DNA of 25,780 nucleotides from DASYHS01 sp035998295 (GCF_035998295.1 NZ_DASYHS010000294.1:1-25780), one strand, 5' to 3'. Counted from the first letter of the stretch, positions 1 to 7,350 are shown. Translations and numbers: made by a program. Notes: generated by a model from the letters alone, not told the origin.

Positions 1-141
1 GGCAAGATCGAGATCCGGCCGATGATGTACCTGGCGCTGAGCTACGACCACCGCATCATCGACGGCCGCGAGGCGGTCACCTTCCTGGTCCGCGTCAAGG
101 AAGGCATCGAGGACCCGCGCCGGCTGCTGCTGGACATGTGA
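1..141 (+). CDS. odhB: Dihydrolipoamide succinyltransferase (E2 of 2-oxoglutarate dehydrogenase), 3' end only
   Basis: This is the last 46 codons of an acyltransferase that runs in from before the window and stops with TGA at 139-141. The fragment carries the E2 catalytic signature YDHRIIDGREAV, in which the His and Asp act in acyl transfer to CoA, followed by the usual short C-terminal helix and the ending RRLLLDM. This ending and the lpd gene downstream fit the E2 of the 2-oxoglutarate dehydrogenase complex (odhB, also called sucB), which moves succinyl groups from lipoyl-lysine to CoA in the TCA cycle. The lipoyl and E1/E3-binding domains lie outside the window, so the choice of E2o over pyruvate or branched-chain E2 rests on context. 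The branched-chain E2 encoded at 9603-10934 is a separate gene. Confidence 0.85.
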   Translation, partial: GKIEIRPMMYLALSYDHRIIDGREAVTFLVRVKEGIEDPRRLLLDM

Positions 142-162
142 GGCCGTTGCCGTTCCCGCCGG

Positions 163-774
163 TCAGGGGCCTTCCGCCCCGGTCGGCGAGATCCGGATCG
201 TCAGCCGTGCCGGCAGGAAGCGCTGGTTGTTGCGCATGCGCCGATAGAAGGGCTCCAGCGGATCGGGGTCGCGGTTCGGGTCCTCGGAGAAGACCGCCGA
301 GGTCTTGAAGTCGAACAGGTGCAGGACCAGCCGCGCGTCCGGCAGGCGCCAGGACAGCTCGACCGACACCGGGATGCCCGGCCGTTCGCCGGCGCGCTCC
401 TCGTCGGGCGGTCCGTACCGGGCGACGAGGGCGTCGACCACCGGCCCGACGACCCGCGGCGAGGCGTCCATCCGCCGCCGTTCCAGCAGGACCTGGGCGA
501 GCCGTCCGGTTTCGCGGTCCATCTGCAGCCAGGCCGTGAAGGGGACGCCCGCGACCGTCACGTCGCGCAGGCGACGCTCGGCGTAGTAGGGGCCGAAGTC
601 GAGCCGGGACGGCAAGGCCTCCACGCGCGCGCCGAGCCGCTCGTCGATCGCGGGCGCGCCCAGGCCCCGGAGCGGGCGGACCAGCGCCGCCGGGTCCTCC
701 TCCCCGGCGCGGCCGGAGAGCGGCGGCGGCAGGAGGAGGAAGGCGGCCAGCAGGAAAGCCGGTAACGCTCGCAT
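163..774 (-). CDS. Secreted hypothetical protein, 203 aa
   Basis: The protein starts at an ATG (774-772) and opens with a clear Sec signal peptide: MRA, then a hydrophobic core rich in Leu, Phe and Pro, with likely cleavage after residue 23 (SGRA then GEED). The mature part of about 180 residues is charged, has no membrane segment, and looks like a mixed alpha/beta periplasmic domain (LDFGPYYAERRLRDVTVAG, later ARYGPPDEE and LVLHLFDFKTSAVF). I recognise no family. It is convergent with odhB, 21 bp from its stop, and 55 bp downstream of the Ntn hydrolase gene on the same strand, so it could be co-transcribed with that gene. The signal peptide and strand-wide coding character make a real gene likely. 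The function is unknown. Confidence 0.7.
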   Translation of the reverse strand: MRALPAFLLAAFLLLPPPLSGRAGEEDPAALVRPLRGLGAPAIDERLGARVEALPSRLDFGPYYAERRLRDVTVAGVPFTAWLQMDRETGRLAQVLLERRRMDASPRVVGPVVDALVARYGPPDEERAGERPGIPVSVELSWRLPDARLVLHLFDFKTSAVFSEDPNRDPDPLEPFYRRMRNNQRFLPARLTIRISPTGAEGP

Positions 775-829
775 GACGGTCCGCAGGCTGGGTGTCCCGC
801 ACCCTTCAACAGACGGGCAGGGCGAAGCG

Positions 830-1423
830 TCAGGCGACCGCCGTCAGCAGCGGCAGGGACGGTTCCGTCTCCGAACGCAACGGCTCGGTGCCTACGCAGT
901 CGATCCGGAACGGCGCGCGCACGCCGCCCGAGAAGGTCTCCGCCACCTCGAGCGCCAGCCGGATGCGCTGCTCGCTGCCGACATGCGTGCTGGCCGCCAA
1001 CGCTCCCAGCGCATAGTCCGCGCCGCAGCCGATCGCATGGAAGCCGCGGATCGCCTCGCAGACCTGGTAGTCGCTCTGGATCGAGAACAGCCGGCCGCGG
1101 TAGCCGACCAGGAAGCTGCCGCCGGATTCGGCATCGTTGGTGCGCTGGGCGTAGCCGCCGTCCTTGAGGCAGTCGCGGACCGCCTCGACGAAGGTCATCA
1201 CCATGTACCCGAACACGTCGGTCCCCGGCTCCTGCTCCGGCACGCGCAGCCGGAAGTTCAGCAGCTGCCCCATGCGGAACGAGCTGGTGAACCCGATCAG
1301 GAACGGGCCGTTGCGGAATACCTTGGGATCGGCGCGCACGGTGATGTCGAGCCCGCTGACCCCCGCGCTGTCGCCACCCATCCAGACGCGGTCGCCGTCT
1401 ACCAGTCCAACGATGCAGGTCAT
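830..1423 (-). CDS. Proteasome/HslV-like Ntn hydrolase, orphan, 197 aa
   Basis: The start is the ATG at 1423-1421, giving MTCIVGLVDGDRVWMGGDSAG. Upstream in-frame codons do not look coding. Removal of Met exposes a threonine. Counting it as residue 1, Asp falls at 17 (GGDSAG) and Lys at 33 (ADPKVF), which are the three catalytic positions of proteasome beta subunits and HslV. The middle holds GFTSSF and later IGCGADYALGAL, which match the GFAGG and IGSGGPYA segments of HslV. It is therefore very probably an active Ntn-fold amidohydrolase or peptidase that may form rings. It is not HslV itself: the sequence is diverged and no hslU or other AAA+ ATPase gene is nearby. Similar orphan proteins occur in other bacteria and phages. 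Substrate and partner are unknown. Confidence 0.75.
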   Translation of the reverse strand: MTCIVGLVDGDRVWMGGDSAGVSGLDITVRADPKVFRNGPFLIGFTSSFRMGQLLNFRLRVPEQEPGTDVFGYMVMTFVEAVRDCLKDGGYAQRTNDAESGGSFLVGYRGRLFSIQSDYQVCEAIRGFHAIGCGADYALGALAASTHVGSEQRIRLALEVAETFSGGVRAPFRIDCVGTEPLRSETEPSLPLLTAVA

Positions 1424-1465
1424 CGCCCGTCCATAACGAAGGAAAACACCGGGCCGAGCGTCGCA

Positions 1466-1486
1466 AACCGTGGTTAACAAACGGTT
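1466..1486. promoter_or_regulatory. Inverted repeat in a divergent promoter region
   Basis: AACCGT at 1466-1471 and ACGGTT at 1481-1486 form a 6-bp inverted repeat around a 9-bp spacer containing GTTAAC. It lies in the AT-richer 139-bp gap between the divergently transcribed Ntn hydrolase gene (start 1423) and the small protein gene (start 1563), so it could be an operator. There is no further support. Confidence 0.3.
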
Positions 1487-1562
1487 ATGGAAATGTCCCG
1501 GACCCGAAACGAACAAGAATGGCGGCGGTTTTCCACGGGACTGATAGCGGAGGAGGACGAGC

Positions 1563-1736
1563 ATGGCCGATCCGAAGGAACAGGGTCCGGACGCGGAGCG
1601 CAAGCCGGACAAGGCGCCCGGGTCCGAGCGGGGGCCGGGGCAGGGCTACGGCAACGCCCCCGGCGGCGAGGACGTCGAGGCGTGGCATCGCGGCGCCCCG
1701 CCCGGGAAGGCTCCCCCGGAGAAGAAGCGGGAATGA
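1563..1736 (+). CDS. Small hydrophilic, probably disordered protein, 57 aa
   Basis: An ATG at 1563 follows a very strong Shine-Dalgarno site (GGAGGAGGACGAGC, ending next to the start). The product, MADPKEQGPDAERKPDK..., is almost all Pro, Gly, Lys, Glu, Asp and Arg, contains one Tyr and one Trp (YGNAPGGEDVEAWHRG), and ends KKRE before TGA. It has no hydrophobic core and should be intrinsically disordered and cytoplasmic. It stands alone between the Ntn hydrolase gene (divergent) and lpdA, 177 bp further on. The ribosome site supports translation; conservation cannot be judged here. No function is assigned. Confidence 0.5.
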   Translation: MADPKEQGPDAERKPDKAPGSERGPGQGYGNAPGGEDVEAWHRGAPPGKAPPEKKRE

Positions 1737-1913
1737 CGGCGAGGCGGTAGGCGGCGGCATCCCGCCTTCCTTCGCCGCGCGCATGTCCGACCGGCGCGAC
1801 GCGCAGGGCTGGCCGGCCTGCGCGCGCATGCCCGGTTGCGGCGAGACGCGCGCCGGTCCATAAATCCGACCCGCGACACGAGGTTTCGAGCGGCCACGGA
1901 GGCGAAGGAAGCG

Positions 1914-3320
1914 ATGCCTGACAAGAACTACGACGTCGTCGTCATCGGCGGCGGCCCCGGCGGATACGTCGCCGCGATCCGCGCGGCCCAGCTCGGGCTG
2001 AAGACCGCCTGCGTCGAGATGCGCGCGACCCTGGGCGGCACCTGCCTGAACGTCGGCTGCATTCCGTCCAAGGCGCTGCTGTCGACGTCCGAGAAGTTCT
2101 CCGAGGCGAAGCACGACCTGCCGAAGCTGGGCGTGAAGCTCGGCTCGGTCGAGCTCGACCTCCCGGCGATGATGGCCCACAAGTCCAAGGTCGTGAAGGA
2201 GAACACCGCCGGCATCGAGTTCCTGTTCAAGAAGAACAAGATCGACTGGCTGAAGGGCCGCGGCCGCATCTCCGGCCCCGGCGAGGTCACGGTCGAGGGC
2301 GACGGCGGGGCGCAGACCGTCGGCGCGAAGAACATCGTGATCGCGACGGGCTCGGACGTGATGCCGCTGAAGGGCGTGGAGATCGACGAGCGGCGCATCG
2401 TCTCCTCCACCGGCGCGCTGGAGCTGGACCGGGTGCCCGACCACCTGGTCGTGATCGGCGGCGGGGTGATCGGGCTCGAGATGGGCTCGGTATGGAGCCG
2501 GCTCGGCTCCAAGGTGACGGTGGTGGAGTTCCTGGACCGCGTGCTGCCCGGCATGGACGGCGAGGTCTCCAAGAACATGCAGCGCATCCTCAAGAAGCAG
2601 GGCCTGGAGTTCCGCCTGTCGACCAAGGTGACGTCGGCCCGGGTCACCAATGCTGGCGTCGCGCTGACGGTCGAGCCGGCGAAGGGCGGCGAGGCCGAGA
2701 CGATCGAGGCGGACGTCGTCCTGGTGGCGATCGGGCGGCGCCCTTACACCGCCGACTTGGGCCTCGAGGCCGCCGGCGTCGAGACCGACGAGCGCGGGCG
2801 GGTGCGCATCGACGGCCACTGGCGGACCAACGTCCCCGGCGTCTACGCGATCGGCGACGTCGTCGAGGGCGCGATGCTCGCCCACAAGGCCGAGGAGGAG
2901 GGGGTGGCGGTCGCCGAGGTGATCGCCGGCCAGTCCGCCCACATCAACTACGACGCCATCCCGAACGTCGTCTACACCCATCCCGAGGTGGCCTCGGTCG
3001 GCCGCACCGAGGAGCAGCTCAAGGCGGACGGGGTCGAGTACAAGGCCGGCAAGTTCCCGTTCTCGGCCAATGGCCGGGCGCGCGCGATCGCGTCGACCGA
3101 CGGCTTCGTGAAGGTGCTGGCGGACAAGGCGTCCGACCGCGTGCTCGGGGTGCACATCGTCGGCCCCTTCGCGGGCGAGCTGATCGCCGAGCTGGCGCTC
3201 GCGATCGAGTTCGGCGCCTCGGCCGAGGACATCGCTCGCACCTCGCACGCGCATCCGACCCTGACCGAGGCGGTGAAGGAGGCGGCGCTGGCCGTCGACG
3301 GCCGGCCGCTGCACATCTGA
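1914..3320 (+). CDS. lpdA: Dihydrolipoyl dehydrogenase (E3), 468 aa
   Basis: This FAD flavoprotein reoxidises dihydrolipoyl groups of 2-oxoacid dehydrogenase complexes with NAD+. Visible features: an N-terminal FAD-binding GGGPGGYVAAIRAAQLG (from about residue 12), the redox disulfide C44-C49 in GGTCLNVGCIPSK, a central NAD-binding VVIGGGVIGLEMGSVW, the second FAD contact YAIGDVVEGAMLAHKAEEEG, and the C-terminal active-site HAHPT with the base His near 447 and its partner Glu near 452. Length is normal for E3. The start ATG at 1914 has a GGAGGCGAAGGAAG ribosome site; an in-frame extension to 1836 is unlikely. Its position after odhB suggests it serves 2-oxoglutarate dehydrogenase, although two other genes intervene. 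The stop overlaps the next start (TGATG). Confidence 0.95.
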   Translation: MPDKNYDVVVIGGGPGGYVAAIRAAQLGLKTACVEMRATLGGTCLNVGCIPSKALLSTSEKFSEAKHDLPKLGVKLGSVELDLPAMMAHKSKVVKENTAGIEFLFKKNKIDWLKGRGRISGPGEVTVEGDGGAQTVGAKNIVIATGSDVMPLKGVEIDERRIVSSTGALELDRVPDHLVVIGGGVIGLEMGSVWSRLGSKVTVVEFLDRVLPGMDGEVSKNMQRILKKQGLEFRLSTKVTSARVTNAGVALTVEPAKGGEAETIEADVVLVAIGRRPYTADLGLEAAGVETDERGRVRIDGHWRTNVPGVYAIGDVVEGAMLAHKAEEEGVAVAEVIAGQSAHINYDAIPNVVYTHPEVASVGRTEEQLKADGVEYKAGKFPFSANGRARAIASTDGFVKVLADKASDRVLGVHIVGPFAGELIAELALAIEFGASAEDIARTSHAHPTLTEAVKEAALAVDGRPLHI

Positions 3321-4570
3321 TGGCGGCGCGGGCGGGGGTGCGCGCACCCCCGCGGGCCCTTTCCTTCACGCTGGCGCTGTGCCTCGCCGAGATCCTCGGC
3401 ATGGCCGGCACCATGGCGTTCCCGGCGCTCCTCCCCGTCTTCTCCTCGCAATGGGCGCTGTCGGCGACGCAGGCCGGATGGCTCAACGGCATCTTCCAGG
3501 CCGGCTACGTCGCCGCCGTGCCGGTCCTGGTGACGCTGACCGACCGGGTCGACCCGCGCCGGGTCTATCTCGCCTCGACCGCGCTCGCCGCCGTCTCGCT
3601 GGCCGGCTTCGCGCTGCTGGCCGACGGCTTCTGGACCGCGCTGGCGTTCCGCCTCGCGGGCGGCGTGGCGCTCGCCGGCACCTACATGCCGGGGCTGCGC
3701 ATCCTCGGCGACCATGTCGGCGGGCCGCGGCAGTCGCGCTACCTGTCCTTCTACACCGCGAGCTTCGCGCTCGGCTCGGCCGGTTCGGTGCTGCTCGCCG
3801 GGCTCGCGGGCGAGGCCTGGGGCTGGCGCGCGGCCTTCGCGGCCTCGGCGCTCGCCACGCTGGCGGCGCTCGCGATCGTGCTGCGCACGGTTCCGGCGGC
3901 GCCGCCCGGCCCGCGCGGGCCGCAGGGCGCGCTGCTGGACTTCCGGCCGGTGCTGCGCAACCGCCCGGCCATGGGCTACATCCTCGCCTACGCCGCCCAT
4001 TGCTGGGAGCTGTTCGGCTTTCGCGCCTGGATCGTCGCCTTCCTCGCCTTCGCCGCGGCGCTGGAGGCCGGCACGGGCGAGGCCGCGTCCGTGCCGCCGC
4101 TGGTGACGGCGCTCGCGACGGGGGTGCTGCTGCTGGGCATGCCGGCCAGCGTGCTCGGCAACGAGGCCGCGATGCGCTGGGGCCGGCACCGCGTCCTCTG
4201 CACGGTGATGCTGCTGTCGGCGGCGCTGGCCTGCGTCGTCGGCTTCACCGCCGGGCTGCCGCTATGGGCCGTCGCCGCGGTCGCGGCCCTCTACGGCGTG
4301 ACCGTCAACCTCGACAGCGCCTCGCTGACCGTGGGGGTCGTCGGCGCCGCCGGCGAAGCGCGGCGTGGCGCCACCATGGCCGTCCACAGCCTGCTCGGCT
4401 TCGGGGCGGCCTTCCTGGGCTCGGTCGCCTTCGGCGCCGTCCTGGACGCGGCCGGCGGCGGCACGAGCCGGGCCGCCTGGGGCCTTGCCTTCGCGGCCCT
4501 GGGTGCCGTGGTCGCGCTCGGACCGCTGGCGCTGGTCTGGTCGGCCCGGCCATTGCGTTCGGCGGACTGA
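3320..4570 (+). CDS. MFS transporter, 416 aa
   Basis: This integral membrane protein has about 12 hydrophobic segments in two six-helix halves. The first half includes LCLAEILGMAGTMAFPALLPVF and the cytoplasmic loop TDRVDPRRVYLAS, a diverged form of the MFS loop-2/3 motif. A Pro/Gly-rich central loop (PAAPPGPRGPQG, near residue 195) separates the halves. The product resembles CynX/NimT-like and other small-molecule permeases of the major facilitator superfamily, but the substrate cannot be read from sequence. Its start ATG shares one base with the lpdA stop, so it is translationally coupled to lpdA, an unusual partner for a transporter. No terminator is obvious after it; a more AT-rich gap follows. 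Confidence 0.85.
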   Translation: MAARAGVRAPPRALSFTLALCLAEILGMAGTMAFPALLPVFSSQWALSATQAGWLNGIFQAGYVAAVPVLVTLTDRVDPRRVYLASTALAAVSLAGFALLADGFWTALAFRLAGGVALAGTYMPGLRILGDHVGGPRQSRYLSFYTASFALGSAGSVLLAGLAGEAWGWRAAFAASALATLAALAIVLRTVPAAPPGPRGPQGALLDFRPVLRNRPAMGYILAYAAHCWELFGFRAWIVAFLAFAAALEAGTGEAASVPPLVTALATGVLLLGMPASVLGNEAAMRWGRHRVLCTVMLLSAALACVVGFTAGLPLWAVAAVAALYGVTVNLDSASLTVGVVGAAGEARRGATMAVHSLLGFGAAFLGSVAFGAVLDAAGGGTSRAAWGLAFAALGAVVALGPLALVWSARPLRSAD

Positions 4571-4598
4571 CAGTGAACTCCTAAAATTCGCACGCGTT

Positions 4599-4671
4599 TA
4601 TCATGAATTTTGTTCGGTATCATGGAGGCCTGAGAGTGTGCCCTTCGGGTTGGCTAGAACTTACCATGAAT
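4599..4671 (+). promoter_or_regulatory. Repeated decamer upstream of the AraC-type gene (possible operator)
   Basis: Three related decamers lie in the AT-richer gap before the AraC-type gene: TATCATGAAT at 4599-4608, TATCATGGAG at 4618-4627 and TACCATGAAT at 4662-4671. AraC-type activators often bind direct repeats near their own promoters, so these may be binding half-sites. This is pattern-based only. Confidence 0.25.
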
Positions 4672-4726
4672 AGCGCAGGAACCATCTCCTTGTGGCCAGG
4701 TTTCAAAGGCAGGTGATGGAGGAACT

Positions 4727-5491
4727 ATGCTTGTTCGGCGGCAATCATTCGAGTTCTACTCCAGCGACATCGATCGCGTCGGCTATCGCGCGAAATGGCA
4801 CTGTCATGATCGACATGCCATGCTGCTGTTGCCCGGCATGTGAGAGCTACGCATAAGGGTCGACGGCGTTGCCCGTGAGCAGATCGTCGGGCCCGGGGAT
4901 GCGCTCGTCCTGGCGCCTGGGGTCCGCCATGCCACTGAAGGAGGGGTCGGAAGGACGCACCATCTGGCCATGTACGCGGACGACCATCTCTCGGAACCGT
5001 TACTGGCCGCCGACGCACGTTTCAGGGTAGGGCCGCTGCCGCGGCGGTTGGTGCCGCTCCTGGGATACAGACATTCCAATCCGAGACGTGTCGAACTCGT
5101 CGACAGGCTCATCTTCGAGGAGCTGGTCCACGAGCTTCCCGTCATCGGAGCAGGTCCCCGGCGTCGCGGCGCGCTGGCGCAGTCCGTCGCGTCGTTCATC
5201 GACACGAACCTGGATTCGTCGCTCGACCTGAACGAACTCGCGGAGCGGTTCTCGATTTCGCGCCGCCATCTGACGCGGCTGTTCCGGAGCGAGTACGGCG
5301 TTTCGATCGGCACTTACATCGCCGACCGCAGGGTCGACAAGGCCAAGGACCTGCTGAGGTCCGGCGAAGCGGTCTCGACCGCCGCCTACGAGGTGGGCTT
5401 CGAGTCCCCGAGCCATTTCGCCCGGACCTTCCGGCAGATCGTCGGCTTTTCGCCCAAGGAGTACCGCCACCGCCCGCAGGGCGGCAGGTGA
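4727..5491 (+). pseudogene. AraC-family transcription regulator with an in-frame stop
   Basis: A GGAGGAACT ribosome site precedes the ATG at 4727. The first 38 codons read as an AraC N-terminal cupin (AKWHCHDRHAMLLLPGM), then TGA occurs at 4841-4843. The same frame continues without any shift as ELRIRVDGVAR, VGPGDALVLAPGVRHATEGG and on to a complete C-terminal double helix-turn-helix (FSISRRHLTRLFRSEYGVS, then VSTAAYEVGFESPSHFARTFR and FSPKEYR), ending at 5491. A single base change would restore a normal 254-aa regulator, so this is a recent nonsense mutation or a sequencing error. The downstream part could still be made as a 173-aa protein from ATG 4970, keeping the DNA-binding domain but losing most of the sensor. 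It is convergent with the EamA gene, 5 bp away. Confidence 0.8.
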
Positions 5492-5496
5492 GACGC

Positions 5497-6408
5497 CTAC
5501 CGCCTCTCCTCGATCGAGGGGCGGGCCGGCCGCAGAAAGCCGAACCCGCCCAGGGCCCCGACGCTCGCCGCCGCGATGGAGACGATTCCCAGGATCTGGA
5601 AGGGGTCCAGTCTCTGGTCGAGGATCACGAAGCCGGCGATCGCCGCGACCACCGGATCGAGGCTCATCAGGATGCCGAAGGTCCTGACCGATATGCGGCG
5701 CAGCGCGAGGATTTCCGCGACGTATGGGATCAGGGGAAAGAGCATGGCGATGCCGGCGGCCAGGATCACGTCGTCGGCGCCGATGACCGACGAGACCGGG
5801 ACCACGCCGACCGCGATTCCGATCAATGCCGCCATGGACACGGAGACGGCCAGCCCTTGCAGGCCCGGAAGGGACGAAGCCATGCTGCGTGTCAGCAGGA
5901 TGTACCCGGCCCAGCAGCCGGCCGCCGCCAGGGCGTAGGCGAAGCCCGTCCATGACCCGACGCCTTCGAGGCTGCCCATCAGCAGGATCATTCCCGCGCC
6001 GGCCAGGAGCGGCCACAGGAACTCCGGCCAGCGCCGCGCGCCGGCGACGGCGACGCCCAGGGGGCCGAGGAACTCGATCGCCGTGGCCGTCCCCACGGGA
6101 AGGCGCGCGACGGCTTCGAAGTAGCAGAGCGCCATGCCCGCCGTGACGGTGCCCAGGCAAGCGCAGACTCCGATCTGCTTCCAACTCCACGTCCATACGC
6201 GCGGCCGGGTCAGGACGAGGAGCGCGATGCCCGCCCAGGCCAGGCGAAGGGCGGCGGTGCCCGCGCCGCCTATCGCATAGGCCAGGGGCACCGAGAGGGC
6301 CACGCCGATCTGGGTGGAGGTGACCGACACGAGGGGCAGAACGGCTGCCGCCGCCCCCCGCGCGGCGCCTCCGCCCATCCGGTCCGGCGGCGCTGTCTGG
6401 TTCGTCAT
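5497..6408 (-). CDS. EamA/DMT-family exporter, RhtA-like, 303 aa
   Basis: The protein belongs to the drug/metabolite transporter superfamily with about ten membrane helices in two repeated EamA halves. Typical segments are VLPLVSVTSTQIGVALSVPLA at the N-terminus, YFEAVARLPVGTATAIEFLGPL at the end of the first half, and LALRRISVRTFGILMSLDPVVAA with IAGFVILDQRL in the second. The last patterns resemble the E. coli threonine/homoserine exporter RhtA (295 aa), so amino acid or analogue efflux is the best guess. The ATG at 6408 (MTNQTAPPDRM) is preferred to the upstream extension at 6519, which reads as non-coding Arg/Gly-rich sequence. The gene lies downstream of the Lrp-type regulator gene on the same strand, with 159 bp between them, so Lrp control is plausible. 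Confidence 0.85.
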   Translation of the reverse strand: MTNQTAPPDRMGGGAARGAAAAVLPLVSVTSTQIGVALSVPLAYAIGGAGTAALRLAWAGIALLVLTRPRVWTWSWKQIGVCACLGTVTAGMALCYFEAVARLPVGTATAIEFLGPLGVAVAGARRWPEFLWPLLAGAGMILLMGSLEGVGSWTGFAYALAAAGCWAGYILLTRSMASSLPGLQGLAVSVSMAALIGIAVGVVPVSSVIGADDVILAAGIAMLFPLIPYVAEILALRRISVRTFGILMSLDPVVAAIAGFVILDQRLDPFQILGIVSIAAASVGALGGFGFLRPARPSIEERR

Positions 6409-6530
6409 GAGCGTGCTGGTTCGGCTCGATGGCTCATGAACCCAGCCTAGCGACGCGCCCGCCCCTCCGCGCGCCGGATCGGGCCTAAACACGCGACGGA
6501 TCAGGCCAGCCGCCCACACCCCGGGGCGGC

Positions 6531-6543
6531 AGAAGAATCTTCT
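6531..6543. promoter_or_regulatory. 13-bp palindrome between the lrp-type gene and the exporter gene
   Basis: AGAAGAATCTTCT is a perfect 6-bp inverted repeat with one central base, 25 bp after the lrp-type stop and about 125 bp before the exporter start. It could be a binding site for the adjacent Lrp-type protein or another dimeric regulator. As a terminator it would be weak (AT-rich stem, no T tract on the minus strand). Confidence 0.3.
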
Positions 6544-6567
6544 TTCATTTGAAACCAGCCCGCGCGG

Positions 6568-7020
6568 TCACGGCTGCGGGGACAGGTTCCGTTTCAAGCA
6601 GCGCAGGGTGAGGCTCGACCGGGTCTCCCGGATGCCCGGCAGTTTGTAGAGCTTGTCGCGCAGGAACCGCTCATAACCCGTGGTGCCGGCCACCGCGACT
6701 TTGATGATGTAGTCGTATTCGCCCGTCAGCAGGTAAGCCTCGACGACCTCGGGGAACTGCGTGAGTGCATGTTCGAACTTCTTCAGGGTCTCGTCGTCGT
6801 GCTTCTCCAGTCTTACCTCGATGATGACTGTGTCGGGCGTGCCGAGCGCGGCTTGGCTGAACAGGGTGACATATTTTTCTATGACCCCGCTTTGCTCCAG
6901 TCGGCGCACGCGGTTCCAGCACGGGCTGGGCGACAGGCCGACCTTCTCCGCGAGGTCGAGATTGGTGATCCGGGCGTCGAACTGGAGCACGCGCAGGATG
7001 CGACGGTCGATCTCGTCCAT
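6568..7020 (-). CDS. bkdR: Lrp/AsnC-family regulator, probable BkdR, 150 aa
   Basis: This is a small DNA-binding regulator with an N-terminal helix-turn-helix (DEIDRRILRVLQFDARITN, then LAEKVGLSPSPCWNRVRRLE at about residues 22-41) and a C-terminal RAM ligand-binding domain that includes VEAYLLTGEYDYIIKVAV. Length and order are typical of Lrp. It is transcribed away from the branched-chain 2-oxoacid dehydrogenase operon across a 330-bp gap, the arrangement seen for BkdR of Pseudomonas putida, which activates bkd in response to branched-chain amino acids. The symbol is inferred from this context. The start is the ATG at 7020-7018. A 15-bp palindrome sits 8 bp upstream of it, which suggests self-control. 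Confidence 0.88.
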   Translation of the reverse strand: MDEIDRRILRVLQFDARITNLDLAEKVGLSPSPCWNRVRRLEQSGVIEKYVTLFSQAALGTPDTVIIEVRLEKHDDETLKKFEHALTQFPEVVEAYLLTGEYDYIIKVAVAGTTGYERFLRDKLYKLPGIRETRSSLTLRCLKRNLSPQP

Positions 7021-7350
7021 GGAGGCCTTCTGTGACACAGAATGATCTTCTATATCACGGTAAAATGTCCAAAAGAAATTCTGAAAGTGTCGGGGCGGCA
7101 CTAAAAAATCAAAAACCCCGTCTCGGGCGATTGGCCTAGGCTTCGCCTTACGACGAGGCCCGGTCCCGAGCCGCGGCGGCGTCCTGCGGCCTCCGCTGCG
7201 GGCTGCCGCACGCCGGGAACGGCAACTCCATAACCTCTTCGTGCGTTCGGGTCGAGCACGACCCCGCGCCGACGGAACGACAGCCGGCCCGTTCGGGCTG
7301 CGCCGTTCCGGCGCGTCCGGGGGAGAAGGATCCGTCTGGGAGGAGAATAA
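7021..7350. promoter_or_regulatory. Divergent lrp-type/bkd control region
   Basis: This 330-bp gap separates the divergent regulator and the bkd operon. The left 100 bp (7021-7120) is clearly AT-richer than its surroundings, with tracts such as TATATCACGGTAAAATG and CTAAAAAATCAAAAA and several AGAA/TTCT half-sites. These suit a DNA-bending Lrp-type protein. The right part is GC-rich and holds no gene I can support. A GGGAGGAGAATAA ribosome site lies just before the E1 alpha start at 7351. No convincing -35/-10 pair was found for bkd. Confidence 0.5.
7028..7042. promoter_or_regulatory. Perfect 15-bp palindrome, candidate Lrp/BkdR operator
   Basis: TTCTGTGACACAGAA has two 7-bp arms around one base. 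Fifteen bases is the length of an Lrp-type site, and it lies immediately upstream of the regulator's start codon, where a bound dimer would block its own transcription or translation. Operator function is inferred. Confidence 0.45.

Noticed and set aside
1424..1612. 63-residue N-terminal extension of the Ntn hydrolase
   Set aside because: It would hide the catalytic Thr far inside the chain and crosses a promoter-like gap; the ATG at 1423 places Thr next to Met as the family needs.
1485..3347. Long open frame on the minus strand across lpdA
   Set aside because: It is the antisense shadow of lpdA in GC-rich DNA; its product is low-complexity Arg/Asp/His/Leu and matches no family, while lpdA is certain.
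4841..4843. TGA in the AraC-type gene read as selenocysteine
   Set aside because: AraC regulators are not known selenoproteins and no suitable SECIS-like hairpin is evident just after the codon; a nonsense change or error is simpler.
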